Source: Brachypterus glaber (Eukaryota; Arthropoda; Insecta; Coleoptera; Kateretidae). Taken from it: a stretch of DNA of 64,000 nucleotides. Positions 25,755 to 36,637 of this stretch are shown one piece after another (the first letter of the stretch is position 1; each line of letters starts with the position of its first letter). The translations under genes were made by a program, and so were the position numbers. The stretch is taken from assembly GCA_958510825.1 (NCBI GenBank), contig OY294047.1, forward strand, positions 39,075,229 through 39,139,228, given 5' to 3'. The notes below the pieces were generated by a model that worked only from the letters and a program-made list of their open reading frames with translations, was not told the DNA's origin and ran no database searches.

Positions 25755-25868
25755 CCAGGATTTCCTGATAGCTCTGTTGGTAGAGAGTCTAAGTAAAGAT
25801 TGGAAAATCTTGGGTTCGAATCTCAGTCGGGGACCAACTTTTTTTCAAAATTTAATTTATTTATTCTC
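25755..25868 (+). mobile_element. tRNA-derived SINE, better preserved copy
   Basis: TGATAGCTCTGTTGGTAGAG is a good pol III A box/D-arm, and GGGTTCGAATCTCAGTCGGG is a near-canonical B box/T-arm about 45 bp later. The tail CCAACTTTTTTTCAAAATTT then AATTTATTTATT aligns with the copy at 12503-12620. The 3' tail with a T-run and no CCA-bearing acceptor stem pairing argues for a SINE, not a functional tRNA gene. It sits in the Ubx intron opposite to Ubx transcription. Confidence 0.8.
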
Positions 25869-26981
25869 ATATGCCTATTTTTTTACCTTATATTACTGTG
25901 TAAAAGATTATTTACCCACTTCAAAATAATAAAATACATTGATATTATTTTATATACTTTTTTATTAAAAAACTAATTTGAGAGTAAAGGGTTTAAATAA
26001 TACACAATAGGCTTGGCTACCTTAGATTATAGCAGGTATACAAATATAATGTAAAATGTAATTTGATTAAAGATGTTATGATCAAAATTTTCTGCATAGA
26101 CAGCTTAATAATGCATCAAAAACATCTTTATCCTAATATGAATTAATAAAAAGTTTCCAAATATAACTTAACATTTTTTTATTCCTCCTTAGATATAGAA
26201 AGTTTCATCAAAAATAAATTTTCTTCATATTTTTTTTTTAAAGAAATTTAATTGGCTTATTTCAAATTATAATACAGAGCTTGTAATTTGTTGTTAACTG
26301 TATAAAAATTTACAATCAATCCAGTTCTTTCTAGCGCATTGCAAAAAAACTTATAAAACATATATTCTACTCATACAAATAAAATACTACGTACAATTAG
26401 ATTTTTTTGACGTTGTTTATCGCTTGTATGATAACCACGTATATAACTGTATTTTTTAATCTGTTAGCAGTAAAATTCTTTATTTTTATTAACAAAAACT
26501 GGTAACACTAAATCTTGCAATAACGATGATGTATGTACGAACAGAGAGTGCTCGTTAATTCCTGACGTTTATAAAGATTTACTGCTCTATCTCAATCTAG
26601 TTGACCATAATTTCAAAGGCTCTAGTTGCGTAACTACTTAACTATTAGGAAATAAAACTATTAATGTAAGCAAAAAGATGTTCCGGAATTGAAGTAAAGC
26701 ACCACTTTTATTTTATTTTTAAACAAATAGAGATAACAGGTTTTATCTGCATGTAGCCCAATCAAAGAGTTTTTAATTGTTGTTTGTTTTGAATATCCTC
26801 ATTCTTGGTGATCATGCATAATTACTAAATTAGTTGTTTCATTTTTATTAAAATAACTAATAAAATATGGATTTATTTTATCAACCTGCTTTAGATTCAT
26901 AAATTAGTGACCATAAAAATGGAGATCTCTACAACTAGAATTATGAAACAAAAGACGTCTACCCTATCTCTATCCTATTTG

Positions 26982-27072
26982 TGCTACACTTTCCAGCCAA
27001 CTAAATAAATACTGTATTTGTTTTTCATACAACAAATACAGTATTTAGTTGGTTGGCCGGAAAGTGTAGCAC
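26982..27072. mobile_element. Palindromic element with GTGCTACACTTTCC arms, copy 1
   Basis: GTGCTACACTTTCCAGCCAA then CTAAATAAATACTGTATTTG faces CAAATACAGTATTTAGTTGG then CGGAAAGTGTAGCAC. Only about 10 bp separate the arms, so this is a strong 91-bp hairpin. A related unit follows at 27174. Confidence 0.85.
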
Positions 27073-27173
27073 TGAGCGCTACGAACGAACATAGCTAATG
27101 TGAATCTGTAGAATAAGATTATTCTACTAAAATTTAGATGGCGCCAGTAATTTCTTTAATAAAAATTAAATTG

Positions 27174-27262
27174 TTACACTTTTCGCCCGGCCAAGTAAAT
27201 ATTGTATTTGTTCAACAAAGAACAAATACAGAATTTGTTTGGTTGGGTGGAAGTGGGAGTGT
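27174..27262. mobile_element. Palindromic element, diverged copy 2
   Basis: TACACTTTTCGCCCGGCCAA then GTAAATATTGTATTTGTTC faces GAACAAATACAGAATTTGTT then GGTGGAAGTGGGAGTGTA. It has the same architecture and shared inner sequence as 26982-27072 but many more mismatches. Similar flanks (CTCTATCCTATTTG and CTTCTATCCTTTTTG) suggest both belong to one larger ~320-bp nested inverted unit. Confidence 0.75.
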
Positions 27263-27269
27263 ATGTATG

Positions 27270-28420
27270 TCTTCTATCCTTTTTGAGTAGAACTTTTGTC
27301 CCTGTCTAATCTAACGGGAGAAATCGCCATTGTATAAAACTTAATACAAGAAAACTACCCAGTAGTTAAAAAAATCCCCGAAAAAAAAAAATGAATGAGG
27401 CTCTGTGAGCGAGGAAAAATAAAAAAAATATTCAAAATTGGCGAAGGCGTCACCATTAAATATGCCCGGGCTTAAATATGAACTTGCTCGTTGAAAAACA
27501 GACTTAACTGCAAGTAAAAAAATAAAGACCAAGGATTTGGGTATGTGGTAAGATTGAAGGGTTTTAATGTTAACGCAGTGAAACTATAACTTATTTTTAG
27601 TTCATATGTACTTTTGTATTTAGTGTTAAGTTTTTTCTGTGTACAGACACATATTTTGTAAACGCGATGTGTAAAAAATACTGTAGAATAAAATAAATAT
27701 TCTTAGCTGTTTATTTTTTCTTTTAAAGATACACTTGATGTAACTTTTGTGAGGAATGTGTTCCTTTAGTTTGTAATCGTAAATTTTTCTTCCATTCTTT
27801 TTCGTTATTTAAATGTTCGGTAAATCATAGTGGCCTATGAGAAAGAGACACTTGCACGCGTTTATCTTCGTTTCGGACGTTTTCAAGATTTATTGGTCTT
27901 GTAAACTTTTTATCTGCTGTAGAATCAAAAGTTTAGTGGATATCACATGGTCTGGAGGAATATATTAAAATAAGGGTACAAACTTGGATAAAGTACTTTT
28001 AGGTTTTTATAAATGTTAGAATGGGGTAGTTTGCATACTTAAATTTAGGTTATCATAGGTAATACTATTTTGGCAACATAAATCAAACATTTAAGCCTCA
28101 CCTACTAATAGCAGAGCAAAGGTTTGCATTTTATAAATTTAATTTATGTAGTTATTAAAACATTCTTTGAAACTATTTAGTTAATCAAACTAGATTCAAT
28201 ATTAGATGAGATATTCGGATTTAATTTTCTATATATCTGTTAAACTATGTTCAATTTTATGCTTTTATATAGGCTTTTAAATCCAATATTCTCATTTCAA
28301 TATGTAAAACAGGAAAATCCTAGAATTTAAACTCGACCATTTTAAAACTTTATCATGACTACTCATAACTTGTTGAATACCTCATTATTATAGCTATATT
28401 TAACCATAATTTACCATTGG
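27270..28420. other. Intronic interval, nothing recognised
   Basis: AT-rich unique-looking sequence with no ORF above 63 codons and no repeat arms that I could match. Confidence 0.4.
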
Positions 28421-28540
28421 AATAGGTGTTTATATAACTATAAAATTAACTCTAACAGTGACATGCGTTTTGTGTATAGTTAGAAGCACAATTGGTCAGT
28501 ATATGGACTATGAATAGATTGAACCTTATTTAACAGCCAC
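28421..28540 (+). repeat. Direct dispersed repeat, copy 1 (partner at 29045-29167)
   Basis: AGGTGTTTATATAACTATAA then AATTAACT, CAGTGACATGCGTTTTGTGT then ATAGTTA and AAGCACAATTGG recur in the same order and orientation 624 bp downstream, with scattered changes. The family is not recognised. Confidence 0.75.
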
Positions 28541-29044
28541 CCACTATTAATTTAAGGATCTAGTATTACATCTAGTCTATTAGATAAGTTATAACTGGAT
28601 TTAAATGCCACTTACAGTTTATATTTATGAATCAGTTTTTAAATTATACTGAAAATTGATGGTACCAGTTCTGTGGTAGAAATAAATTATAATAACTTGT
28701 AGTAGTCTTAGATGTAGTATCTGCAGCTATTGAAATTACATTATTAATAATTTAATAATATTGACGGTATAAAGTATCCAAATTTTAATTTGAAATGTAT
28801 CTTCTAATTTTGCATATAATATTTCTTGAATATCCCTTACAATTTCTAAACTTTTTTCATTCATCGATTTGGTTTGTATCCGACTGGACAAAATTAAAAA
28901 TTTTGAATAGGTTATATATTATTTAAAAAAAGATTACTATAAATTTTAAGCATTTAATTTTTAAAATAAAAAATATAAGATTTAAAGTAATAATGATAAT
29001 GGAGAGGATTGTTAGGGGCATGTTTAATCTTGATTCACCACCGC

Positions 29045-29167
29045 TTAGGTGTTTATATGCCTATAAAATTAACTGGAACAGTGACAAGCGTTTTGCGTAT
29101 AGTTACAAGCACAATTGGACACTATGGACTATGCATAAATTGACCCTTACTTAAGTTTAATAACCAG
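29045..29167 (+). repeat. Direct dispersed repeat, copy 2
   Basis: TTAGGTGTTTATATGCCTAT then AAAATTAACT, CAGTGACAAGCGTTTTGCGT then ATAGTTA and AAGCACAATTGG match copy 1 at 28421-28540. The pair could be a segmental duplication or two insertions of one element. Confidence 0.75.
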
Positions 29168-29391
29168 ACAATGTTTCTTCCATAAAAGATACAATTTTAA
29201 ATTATGAAAATAACAATTAATTTTTTAAATGTAGATAAATTTGTATGAAAAATATCATAAGGTGATTTCTTTATTAACTGCTTTTATTAAAGTGTTTTTT
29301 TAAGAAAAAAACTAGCCATATTACTATTTGGTACAGTAAGAGGTATAGCAGTAGCAAATATAAACCTTATTTAAAAAAAACATATACCGGG

Positions 29392-29760
29392 TGGAACAAA
29401 ATACTGGTAAAAAACCCCTATAACTTTTTTGTTTATTAACTTATCAAAATGAAATTTGAAGGATGTAAATAATTAGATAAACCCACCATCCCCACTCCTA
29501 AGGGTAGTTTTACCATATTGTGGGGATGTTGGATGAAATATTTTTTATTGAGTAAAGCAGGGTGAAATATATAACTGTACCCATTTTCAAGTTTCTCGGA
29601 TTCTTCTAAATACCCAGTCAGTATAAAAAACCGAAAAATACGGTAAAAACTACCCTTAGGAGTGAAGATGGGGGGTTGAAATATTTTTTATTGAGTAAAG
29701 CAGGGTGAAATATATAATTGTACCCATTTTCAAGTTTATCGGATTCAGTGTTTTAGAATC
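29392..29760. mobile_element. Transposon remnant with internal 143-bp-spaced duplication
   Basis: The unit opens ACCGGGTGGAACAAAATACT. CCTAAGGGTAGTTTTACCAT near 29500 faces CGGTAAAAACTACCCTTAGG at 29641, forming an inner inverted pair. A ~65-bp block beginning TGAAATATTTTTTATTGAGT is present twice in direct orientation, at 29534 and 29677. This mix of inverted and direct copies suggests a rearranged foldback element that lost part of one arm. Confidence 0.65.
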
Positions 29761-29779
29761 TTCCTTTTTTTCTTTTTTT

Positions 29780-29875
29780 AATTATTTATATTTTTGTGAC
29801 ATTTATTCTTTGTAAATATGACATTATCCTAAATATTCGTCTTATGGAAATAAAGTATTATTATTATCATTAATT
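29780..29875 (+). mobile_element. LINE 3' end with ATT repeats
   Basis: CTTATGGAAATAAAGTATTA then TTATTATCATTA is the typical 3' terminus of non-LTR retrotransposons of the CR1/jockey group, which end in a short ATT array after an AATAAA-like signal. No coding part is attached, so it is a severely 5'-truncated copy. The class is inferred from the tail only. Confidence 0.5.
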
Positions 29876-30950
29876 TTAAGTTTTTTAGAAGAGAGGATGT
29901 TTTAATAATGTCTTAAAATTATTTATTTTTAAACAAATGTTTCGCACATTCGCTTGATGTAGGGGTTTTGGGGAGGGTGGTGGCGGTTAAATTACGAGTA
30001 TAATTTCGGAACGGCTCTCGTATGTCATTAATTAACTGAAATGGGGTTGTGTGAGTTACAATGCGGTATAGAGCAAACTGTCACAAAGTACCGAATGCAT
30101 GATACATTGGGAACATATGGGATGCATCACACATATTCTCACACCAAAACAATTGCATTAGAAACAAAATTTAATGTTTATATAAAAGCAACACATTCAA
30201 AAGTTAATTTAGAACAAGTTAATATAATAGAATCATTTTATTTGTTTATGCTGAAGCTGCAATATTATTATACAGGTAATCTATCGATTTGTTATGCACT
30301 TGGAAGTGCGTCTAAAACGCAAAACGATGCCGATTTCATCCGAGAGTAGGCAAACACGACAACAATAGGACAAATTTTTTACTTTGGAGTTTATACCAAT
30401 TGGATGGATGATCTGTATATTTACTTTTTCTTATTTAAACTTTTAATGAAAAATAAAAAATACATTTAAAAAAATCATTAAACTTTTTAAGTTTTTTTTA
30501 AATAAAATATTTATCACCTACATTTTTTTTTGCTTATTGCTTAATTTTACTTTTATATTACTAATAATTTTAACTAAAAAAATCGGAAGGCAAATATTTT
30601 TTAATAAACAAGCTGAAGCGTTTGCCCTTTCTAGATGAGTGGCAATACCTTTAAATGATTAAAAACGAAACTAAAAATTATTTTTTTTGTAAGAAATTTA
30701 TTTTTAGTATAAGTTATCGCCAATAATATTAGATTTTTCCCAGTTTCCACCTTTATCCTAACCCAATGTTAACCAGATTCACATGACTAACTATAAAGGT
30801 CGTTTGGTGAATAAAACATTCTGTCATTCGAAAATAAAAACTATTTTGATTTTTCGGTTGATTTCTATAACGGGTGTAGCAACCCGTAAAAATATCCTTT
30901 GCACGTGCTTTATTTAGATCAATACTTTTATTGTCATAGTATGTTAATAT

Positions 30951-31145
30951 AAGGAATTAGAACAAGTTGGGATAACATGGAATGAAGCGAAAAGGGTATC
31001 GAAAAATAGAAAAGAATGGAGAGAGTTGGTAGAAAAAATTGCAAAGATTTCAAGGGGCGATGAACAGGAGTAGCTAACCTGTCATCAACATGCCATTTAG
31101 CCTTTGAAACACCACAAGGAGCTATTAGCACAATGAATGAATGTT
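30951..31145 (+). pseudogene. 5'-truncated LINE: C-terminal 40 codons of the reverse-transcriptase ORF plus 3' tail
   Basis: Reading plus frame from 30951 gives KELEQVGITWNEAKRVSKNR continuing to a TAG at 31071-31073. The pattern GITWNEAK...NRKEWRELV is the familiar end of the ORF2 protein in CR1/RTE/jockey-type LINEs (…W.EAK..A.NR..WR..V). A stop lies just upstream at 30945-30947, and the catalytic domains are absent, so this is a dead 5'-truncated insertion. The 3' part ends in AATGAATGAATG, a short tandem tail used by such elements. It lies opposite to Ubx transcription. The family assignment comes from the motif and could be off at clade level. Confidence 0.75.
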
Positions 31146-31639
31146 AATATATTAGGTACCTACATATAAAGTCACTTCAATCAAGTATATAACCTAAGCA
31201 TACGCACGAGAATATTTCATTCCCTCTTGGTTGTAAAAATTCCAAATGTGATTGGTCTGCAGAAAATTAATCAGAGGACTTTTAGAATTGACTAAAAATA
31301 ACGCCTAATACATAGTATAAAAGTTATGATATAACAGCCAATTTTTGTTTTGCCTGTCACCTAAAAACCGCTAGAAATATTTAAAAATCGCTGTTACATA
31401 GCCACTAAACTCTTAAATCTCTAGGCACCTACCAAATGGACTAAAATAACTGTAAAATAAATCATATTAATACGTTATTCTGGATTTAATTATTAAAACT
31501 TTAAGGTAATAAATCACTGGATTCTGTTAGATACACCCTGTAGGCATTTTTTCTCCAATAAACTTGGAAACATCTGCGTATGTTTTGCGGCTAAAGGAGA
31601 CAGCCTCCGGGGGTGGTGTTTATTTAGAAACCCGGTAGC

Positions 31640-31995
31640 TACACTGTAAAATATAAATATGTAACTACACATCATTCTGCATGTAATGTACATGTAATTT
31701 TACAATTTTACATGTAACTTTACAATTTTACATGTAATTTTAAAGTTTTATATATTATGTGCATGCACATTACATCTAAAATTACATACAAAATCTAGTA
31801 AATTTTACAGAGTTCACTGTAAAAAATAAATATGTAAATTTACGTGCAGAATTATAGGTAATGTGTTGCCATGCAGAGACAAGTAAAAGTTATGTAATTT
31901 TACGATTCTATATGAATATTGCATCTAAATTACATGTAATATTTAAATAAAATTGTAAAATTACATGTAAAATCTGGTAAATTTTACTTGTACAA
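31640..31995. repeat. ACATGTAATTTTAC-rich repeat block
   Basis: Two related ~175-bp halves begin ACTGTAAAATATAAATATGT and ACTGTAAAAAATAAATATGT (about 31642 and 31818). Inside, a 20-bp unit CATGTAATTTTACAATTTTA repeats three times at 31691, 31711 and 31731. Palindromic TTACATGTAA cores recur about eight times across the block. The structure suggests a short element that expanded from a palindromic core. Confidence 0.75.
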
Positions 31996-32137
31996 CTTGG
32001 CAACACATTTTATGAGAAAAGTATTAAATTTTTTAACGAGTTTGTAGGGTTAACTAACCAGGGTATCGAGCCAATAAGTGCTGTAAGTAAGTGATTCAAG
32101 TACTGGGCGATGAACCGTCAGCATCGTGCTAAGCCAT

Positions 32138-32205
32138 CTTTTATGATGTGCCTCGTGTATTTTTGTTTTGTCATCTTTTATGATGTGCCTCGAGTATTTT
32201 TATGT
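32138..32205 (+). repeat. Two-copy 44-bp direct repeat
   Basis: CATCTTTTATGATGTGCCTC then G-GTATTTTT occurs twice in tandem near 32139 and 32173-32204, interrupted by GTTTTGT. It is a small local duplication. Confidence 0.65.
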
Positions 32206-32376
32206 TAATGTTTTATGTACAAGTAAAAGTGAACCATATATATGGTTATTAATCGTGCGAACTGTTGAATTTTAAGTGAATAATAATGGACGTTTGAAGA
32301 TAATTTTTTTGTGTGTTTTTAATGATAACTTTTTATATTAGCGTGGAAATTACTACAGTAGTATTTTATCAGTGAT

Positions 32377-32419
32377 AGTGCGCAAGTCAGGATACATATC
32401 CGATTAGTACTTGCGCACT
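32377..32419. repeat. Hairpin with perfect 11-bp GC-rich arms
   Basis: AGTGCGCAAGT at 32377-32387 faces ACTTGCGCACT at 32409-32419 with a 21-nt loop. Confidence 0.55.
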
Positions 32420-32959
32420 GGAAACCTCATGATTATATAGAGAAACCCTGGTTAATTATTCGGAAGAAAAAGACCAAATAAATAGAGAGAGAGAAAAAGT
32501 GCTGTAAGTATACTGGGTCAAGGGAGACAAATGCTTTAGGCGGAATAGAAACTAGGAACACTTATTCGGTTTCACATCTAGACTAGACTGTCTAGCAGAC
32601 ATAAATGCTAAGTCCTAAAAAGTCCTAAGTCGAAAATATCATTTTTTGCATGTTTCAAAAGACAAAAAAATGTGGGGAATAATATAACTTTTTAAATTAT
32701 ATTTAAAGAAATTATAAGGAAATGTCATCTCTTCTTTGCAGACTTTGTATCCTAGCACTTTCATGATTTTTGCTTTAGCTTTATTTGTGTGTTTGCCTGT
32801 GAGAGAAAAGACTAAAGCGAGAGGTACACTAATATAGTTTTCTCTTTGCTGCTAAGACCGCTGTAGTTTTATTCCTTTTCAGGTGAGGAAATATTTAAAG
32901 TAGCGCAATTTTGCCAAAAGTTATTTGGCAGTGTATAAAACGGTTTTCCGTCTCTTGTT

Positions 32960-33150
32960 TTCGGGGGTAGTGTTTATGTAGCGACCGGGAATCGCGCGAA
33001 TTCATTGAATTATCGACTATCTATGGCTTCCGTCCGGTCCGCCCCCTATGGTCCTAATAAACACGCTTAATTACGTCCCGGACACCGGCAAGCCTTATAA
33101 TTGCGTTCTATCGCTGTCAAAACCCACCAATCAATTTTACACCCCTTAAA
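32960..33150. promoter_or_regulatory. GC-richer intronic island, candidate enhancer
   Basis: A high-complexity block (GACCGGGAATCGCGCGAATT, CCGTCCGGTCCGCCCCCTAT, CGTCCCGGACACCGGCAAGC) stands in AT-rich surroundings and is free of repeat arms. It includes CTATGGC (GCCAT core) and CGCTTAATTACG, a homeodomain-type TAATTA site. Regulatory role is inferred. Confidence 0.3.
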
Positions 33151-33436
33151 TGGAACCATATACCACATATCAATAATGTTTAAATCTTAAATCTTTTATT
33201 AAATCCTAATAATATTTTTTAATGATCACATCTTTTTGACTTTCGATGTGTAGGTCCAAGTTTTTTTTTCTTGAAACTATGTTTATATTCTGTTTTATTC
33301 TGTTCTTTAATAACAGTGATGTTTGTCCAACATACAAATTATTACATTTAATTTAATTAATTTAATTATTGATGCCAATTCAGTTTTTAAAGTCTTAAAT
33401 AACAACAATGCACGAAAAAAATCGAGGTTGATCTTT

Positions 33437-34037
33437 TAAGCAAGAGATCTGTTAGCGTCATTCGAAAATATAGGTCTATTATAGTCGAGTCCCCAAAGGG
33501 GTTTCGGTACTTCAGGTCATTTAAGCGATTTTTTTAGTTTAAAGTTTTCAGCTTAAGCTAATATACAAGACCCGTTTTACAAGTTAGCGTTTCATAACTT
33601 TGGAAGGTAAATTCCTATCAAAAGACATGAAAAAAAGTTCATATAAACTTATGTACAAAAATGCTACGGTCCTTCAGTGACAGGCCCAGCAAAAAAATTA
33701 CGCTGAAAAAAGAATTGGGCAAAAAAGTGTTTGACCTTCTCGTTTGGCCCGCCCTTGGCTAAAATTAAAACATGAAAATAGTATATATTAATAGGCCTTG
33801 TTTATATAAAAACACATGCATAAACTCATTTCTGTAGCTCAAAGGGTTCCTGAGATATTAAACGAAATCTAATTTTCGGGCCTATCACTGAAGGACCGTA
33901 GCATATTAGCATTGGAAACTTAAAAAAAATTAGTTTAAATGACTTGAAGTAGTGAAACCCCTTGGGGACTATTATTATAGAATATTATATAATAGTGGTC
34001 CTAAATAAACGACTGACGTTGACAGATCTCTTGCCTA
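33437..34037. mobile_element. Foldback element, ~600 bp, AAGCAAGAGATCTGT ends
   Basis: AAGCAAGAGATCTGTTAGCG at the left faces GACGTTGACAGATCTCTTGC at the right. Inner pairs include CCCCAAAGGGGTTTC/GAAACCCCTTGGGG and GCTACGGTCCTTCAGTGACA/TATCACTGAAGGACCGTAGC. The centre is near 33737. No ORF is present. Confidence 0.85.
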
Positions 34038-34409
34038 AATTTTCTGTCGCACAGTGTAATTAATTATTTAATAAAATTTTGTATTAATTTTTAACTTTTG
34101 GTTTAAGTTTGTAGGTTTATTAAACTTATAAATTTATAAAGTGAGAAAATATGCTAAATATTTATTTGTATGATCAAACTTCAAAGATTTTTCTCCACAA
34201 AATAACTCCCTTAGCTATAACAACCCTTTCGCGCGGTGAAATTATATAATGCTTGGCCTCTAAAGCCCGGTATTAATTCTAAATTTAAACCCTTTAATAC
34301 CCAAAACGGGATGTAAATATAGCAATAAAGATGATACTCCCGCACATCAAAACTCCGAAAAAAAAAACTAAACTTGGATAGGGAGAAAGTATAAATGCTT
34401 TCCAACGTC

Positions 34410-34640
34410 TATACAAATCCCTCAAGGGCTGTGCTGACCTGGCAGCCATAATAAGGTTTTCTGTTTCCGTAACCCACCCTCCTGTCTAGCCCTGCACCCC
34501 TCTACACCTACGTTCCGACCATCCCGGGAGCTTTTGAAGACCATAATTCACCGGGAAAAACCAAAAATACTCTATCCTCTTCGAGGCCGCTACTTTGAGA
34601 CATTGATAAATCACCTATTCTTTATTCTATGGCTTGCGCA
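34410..34640. promoter_or_regulatory. GC-richer intronic island, candidate enhancer
   Basis: CTGTGCTGACCTGGCAGCCA then TAATAAGG, and CCATCCCGGGAGCTTTTGAA, lie between two foldback elements and show no repeat arms. GCAGCCATAATAA combines a Pho-type core with an AT-rich Hox-like core. Function is inferred. Confidence 0.28.
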
Positions 34641-34982
34641 AGATATATTAGACTTCTTGATTTGATATCAACTTTCATTAGGAAAATGTAGTTTTATTTT
34701 CATCTCGAATTTGTGTAGTACAACAAAAAGCTTTTTAAACAATAAGAAGATACCACAAAGAGCTGTTGTTGTCTGGGTAAATGACATGTTTTTAGGCGCG
34801 GTATATGGAACATCAAACATTTTTTCAAGTATAATTATGTATACTCGATAGTAATTAGGGATCTATAATAGGATAGAAATACCACACGAAGAATTGATAG
34901 TAGAACTATTTTAAGTACCAAAGATATGAGCTTTAGGTACACTATATACCGGGCGTCTTATTTAAAACGCACCACTTTAAGT

Positions 34983-35967
34983 ACACAGGCCCACAAAAAA
35001 AATCTGAGTCTTGGATTCCAATATGATATTCCTATGTATTTTTTCTCGCTAAAACTGAATCCGCAACCCGTTAAACCCCTACACGTCAGGATTTTGACAT
35101 AACCTCAAAAAACACCCGAAAAACTACTGAAACCGCTAAAATCATCTATGCGATACCACTGTCACCCCCCTGTCCCCAAATTGCTAATTCTATAACCCCA
35201 GAACCCCATAATTCCCTAAACTCATAATACCCTAGCCGCATAACCTCAAAACCCCGTAACCTCGTTAAGTAGAAAAATCTAGTTTGGGAAAACAGAACAA
35301 ATTCCTCAGTTTTATTTGTGGAACATAGTCATAGGTAAGTAACTTTATAACCCCAAAATCCCCTAACACCATAACCTCAAAATCTCTTCACTTCGTAACC
35401 CCATATACTATATCCCCTTAATCCCGTTATCCTATTCTGTGGAGAAGGCCGGTTAAAAAAATAATGAAGTAGACCTTGATTCATGACTTCACTCACAAAA
35501 CTCTTATGATTTCGAGAACCGGACTTCTCCACAGAATAGGATGATGGAGTTAAGAGGTTATAATATATGGGGTTACGGAGTGAAGGGGTTAGGAGGTGTG
35601 ATGGGATGTTAGGGTTATACAGTTACTTATTCATAACTATGTTCTACAATAAAATTTCACGTAATTGTTCTGTTTTCCCAAACCATATTTTTCTACTTAA
35701 TAAGGTTACGGGGTTATGGAGTAATGGTATTCCGAGGTTAGGGGATTATGGGGTTACGAAATTACGAATTGGGAGGAAGGGGTGAAAGTGGTATGGAGTA
35801 GATTATTTTAGCGGTTTCAGTAGTTTTTCGAGTGTTTTTTGAGGTTATGTCAAAATCCTGAAGTGTAAGGGTTAAACGGGTTGCGGATTCGGTTTCAGCG
35901 GGAAAAAATACATAGGAATATCATATTGGAATCCAAGACTCACAAACTTTACTTTTGTGGGCCTGTG
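34983..35967. mobile_element. Long palindromic element, ~985 bp, with degenerate CCCCATAA array
   Basis: CACAGGCCCACAAAAAAAAT at the left faces TTTACTTTTGTGGGCCTGTG at the right. Matches continue through TTGGATTCCAATATGATATT/AATATCATATTGGAATCCAA and AACCTCAAAAAACACCCGAA/TTTTTGAGGTTATGTC-type blocks, to TCCTATTCTGTGGAGAAG/CTTCTCCACAGAATAGGA near the centre at 35475. Each arm holds a degenerate run of ~8-bp units (AACCCCATAA, ACCCCGTAACC) on the left and the complement on the right. The 72-codon ORF in the right arm is a translation of this array, not a protein family. Confidence 0.88.
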
Positions 35968-36028
35968 GTATCGTTTTAGTTACAGACAAATGTTAATTTT
36001 AAGGAAATAGTATAACTATTATGGAATA

Positions 36029-36221
36029 CACTGAGAATCCGTTATTGTAGTAAATACTAAACTTTTTTGTTTATTTGGAACCCCCGGCAACATTTGTTAT
36101 TAATAAGTTGTTACAGTAAAACATAACGTTGTTCTATTATGTTTTACTTAATAACAAATGTTGCCTGGGGTTCCGCATAGGAAAAAAGTTTAGTATTTAC
36201 TACGACAGCGGATTCTCAGTG
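36029..36221. mobile_element. Palindromic MITE, 193 bp, CACTGAGAATCCG ends with TA flanks
   Basis: TA-CACTGAGAATCCGTTATTGT and onward faces CGACAGCGGATTCTCAGTG-TA. The arms continue through AGTAAATACTAAACTTTTT/AAAAAGTTTAGTATTTACT and GGCAACATTTGTTATTAA/TTAATAACAAATGTTGCC to a short loop near 36125. It shares the CACTG/CAGTG plus TA signature with 43430-44051 and 55957-56188. Confidence 0.9.
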
Positions 36222-36637
36222 TAGATAATGCTCCGTGCGAGCGGGAAGTTTGTCATACGAGCTGGCAGGCGAGCACGGAATGAATACTCCATAAGTACTA
36301 TTTGAAATATGACACAATGTATGACTTTTTTAAAAAAGAACTTAATATCAGATAAGTGTACTTAAAATGATTTTTATTTAATTTTACTACCTATATACAA
36401 ATTGCAATGATGCAATTGATGGTTATGTCCAATATAATGGTTTAAATAATCAACAATAGATGGAGCAGTTTTTTTAGCTAAATTTATTAAAAACTGGTCA
36501 AATATTAAGAAAAATTAATAAACGTTATGTAAGTTTAACGCACAACTTTAAATTGCATTCAATTATTTAATATTTTGTGGTAATAATATTACCGTAATAT
36601 AATATATTACCATAAAATATTAAATAATTATATTATA

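Noticed and set aside
31640..31995. CRISPR-like array
   Set aside because: Repeats are contiguous or palindromic without uniform unique spacers, and this is eukaryotic intronic DNA.
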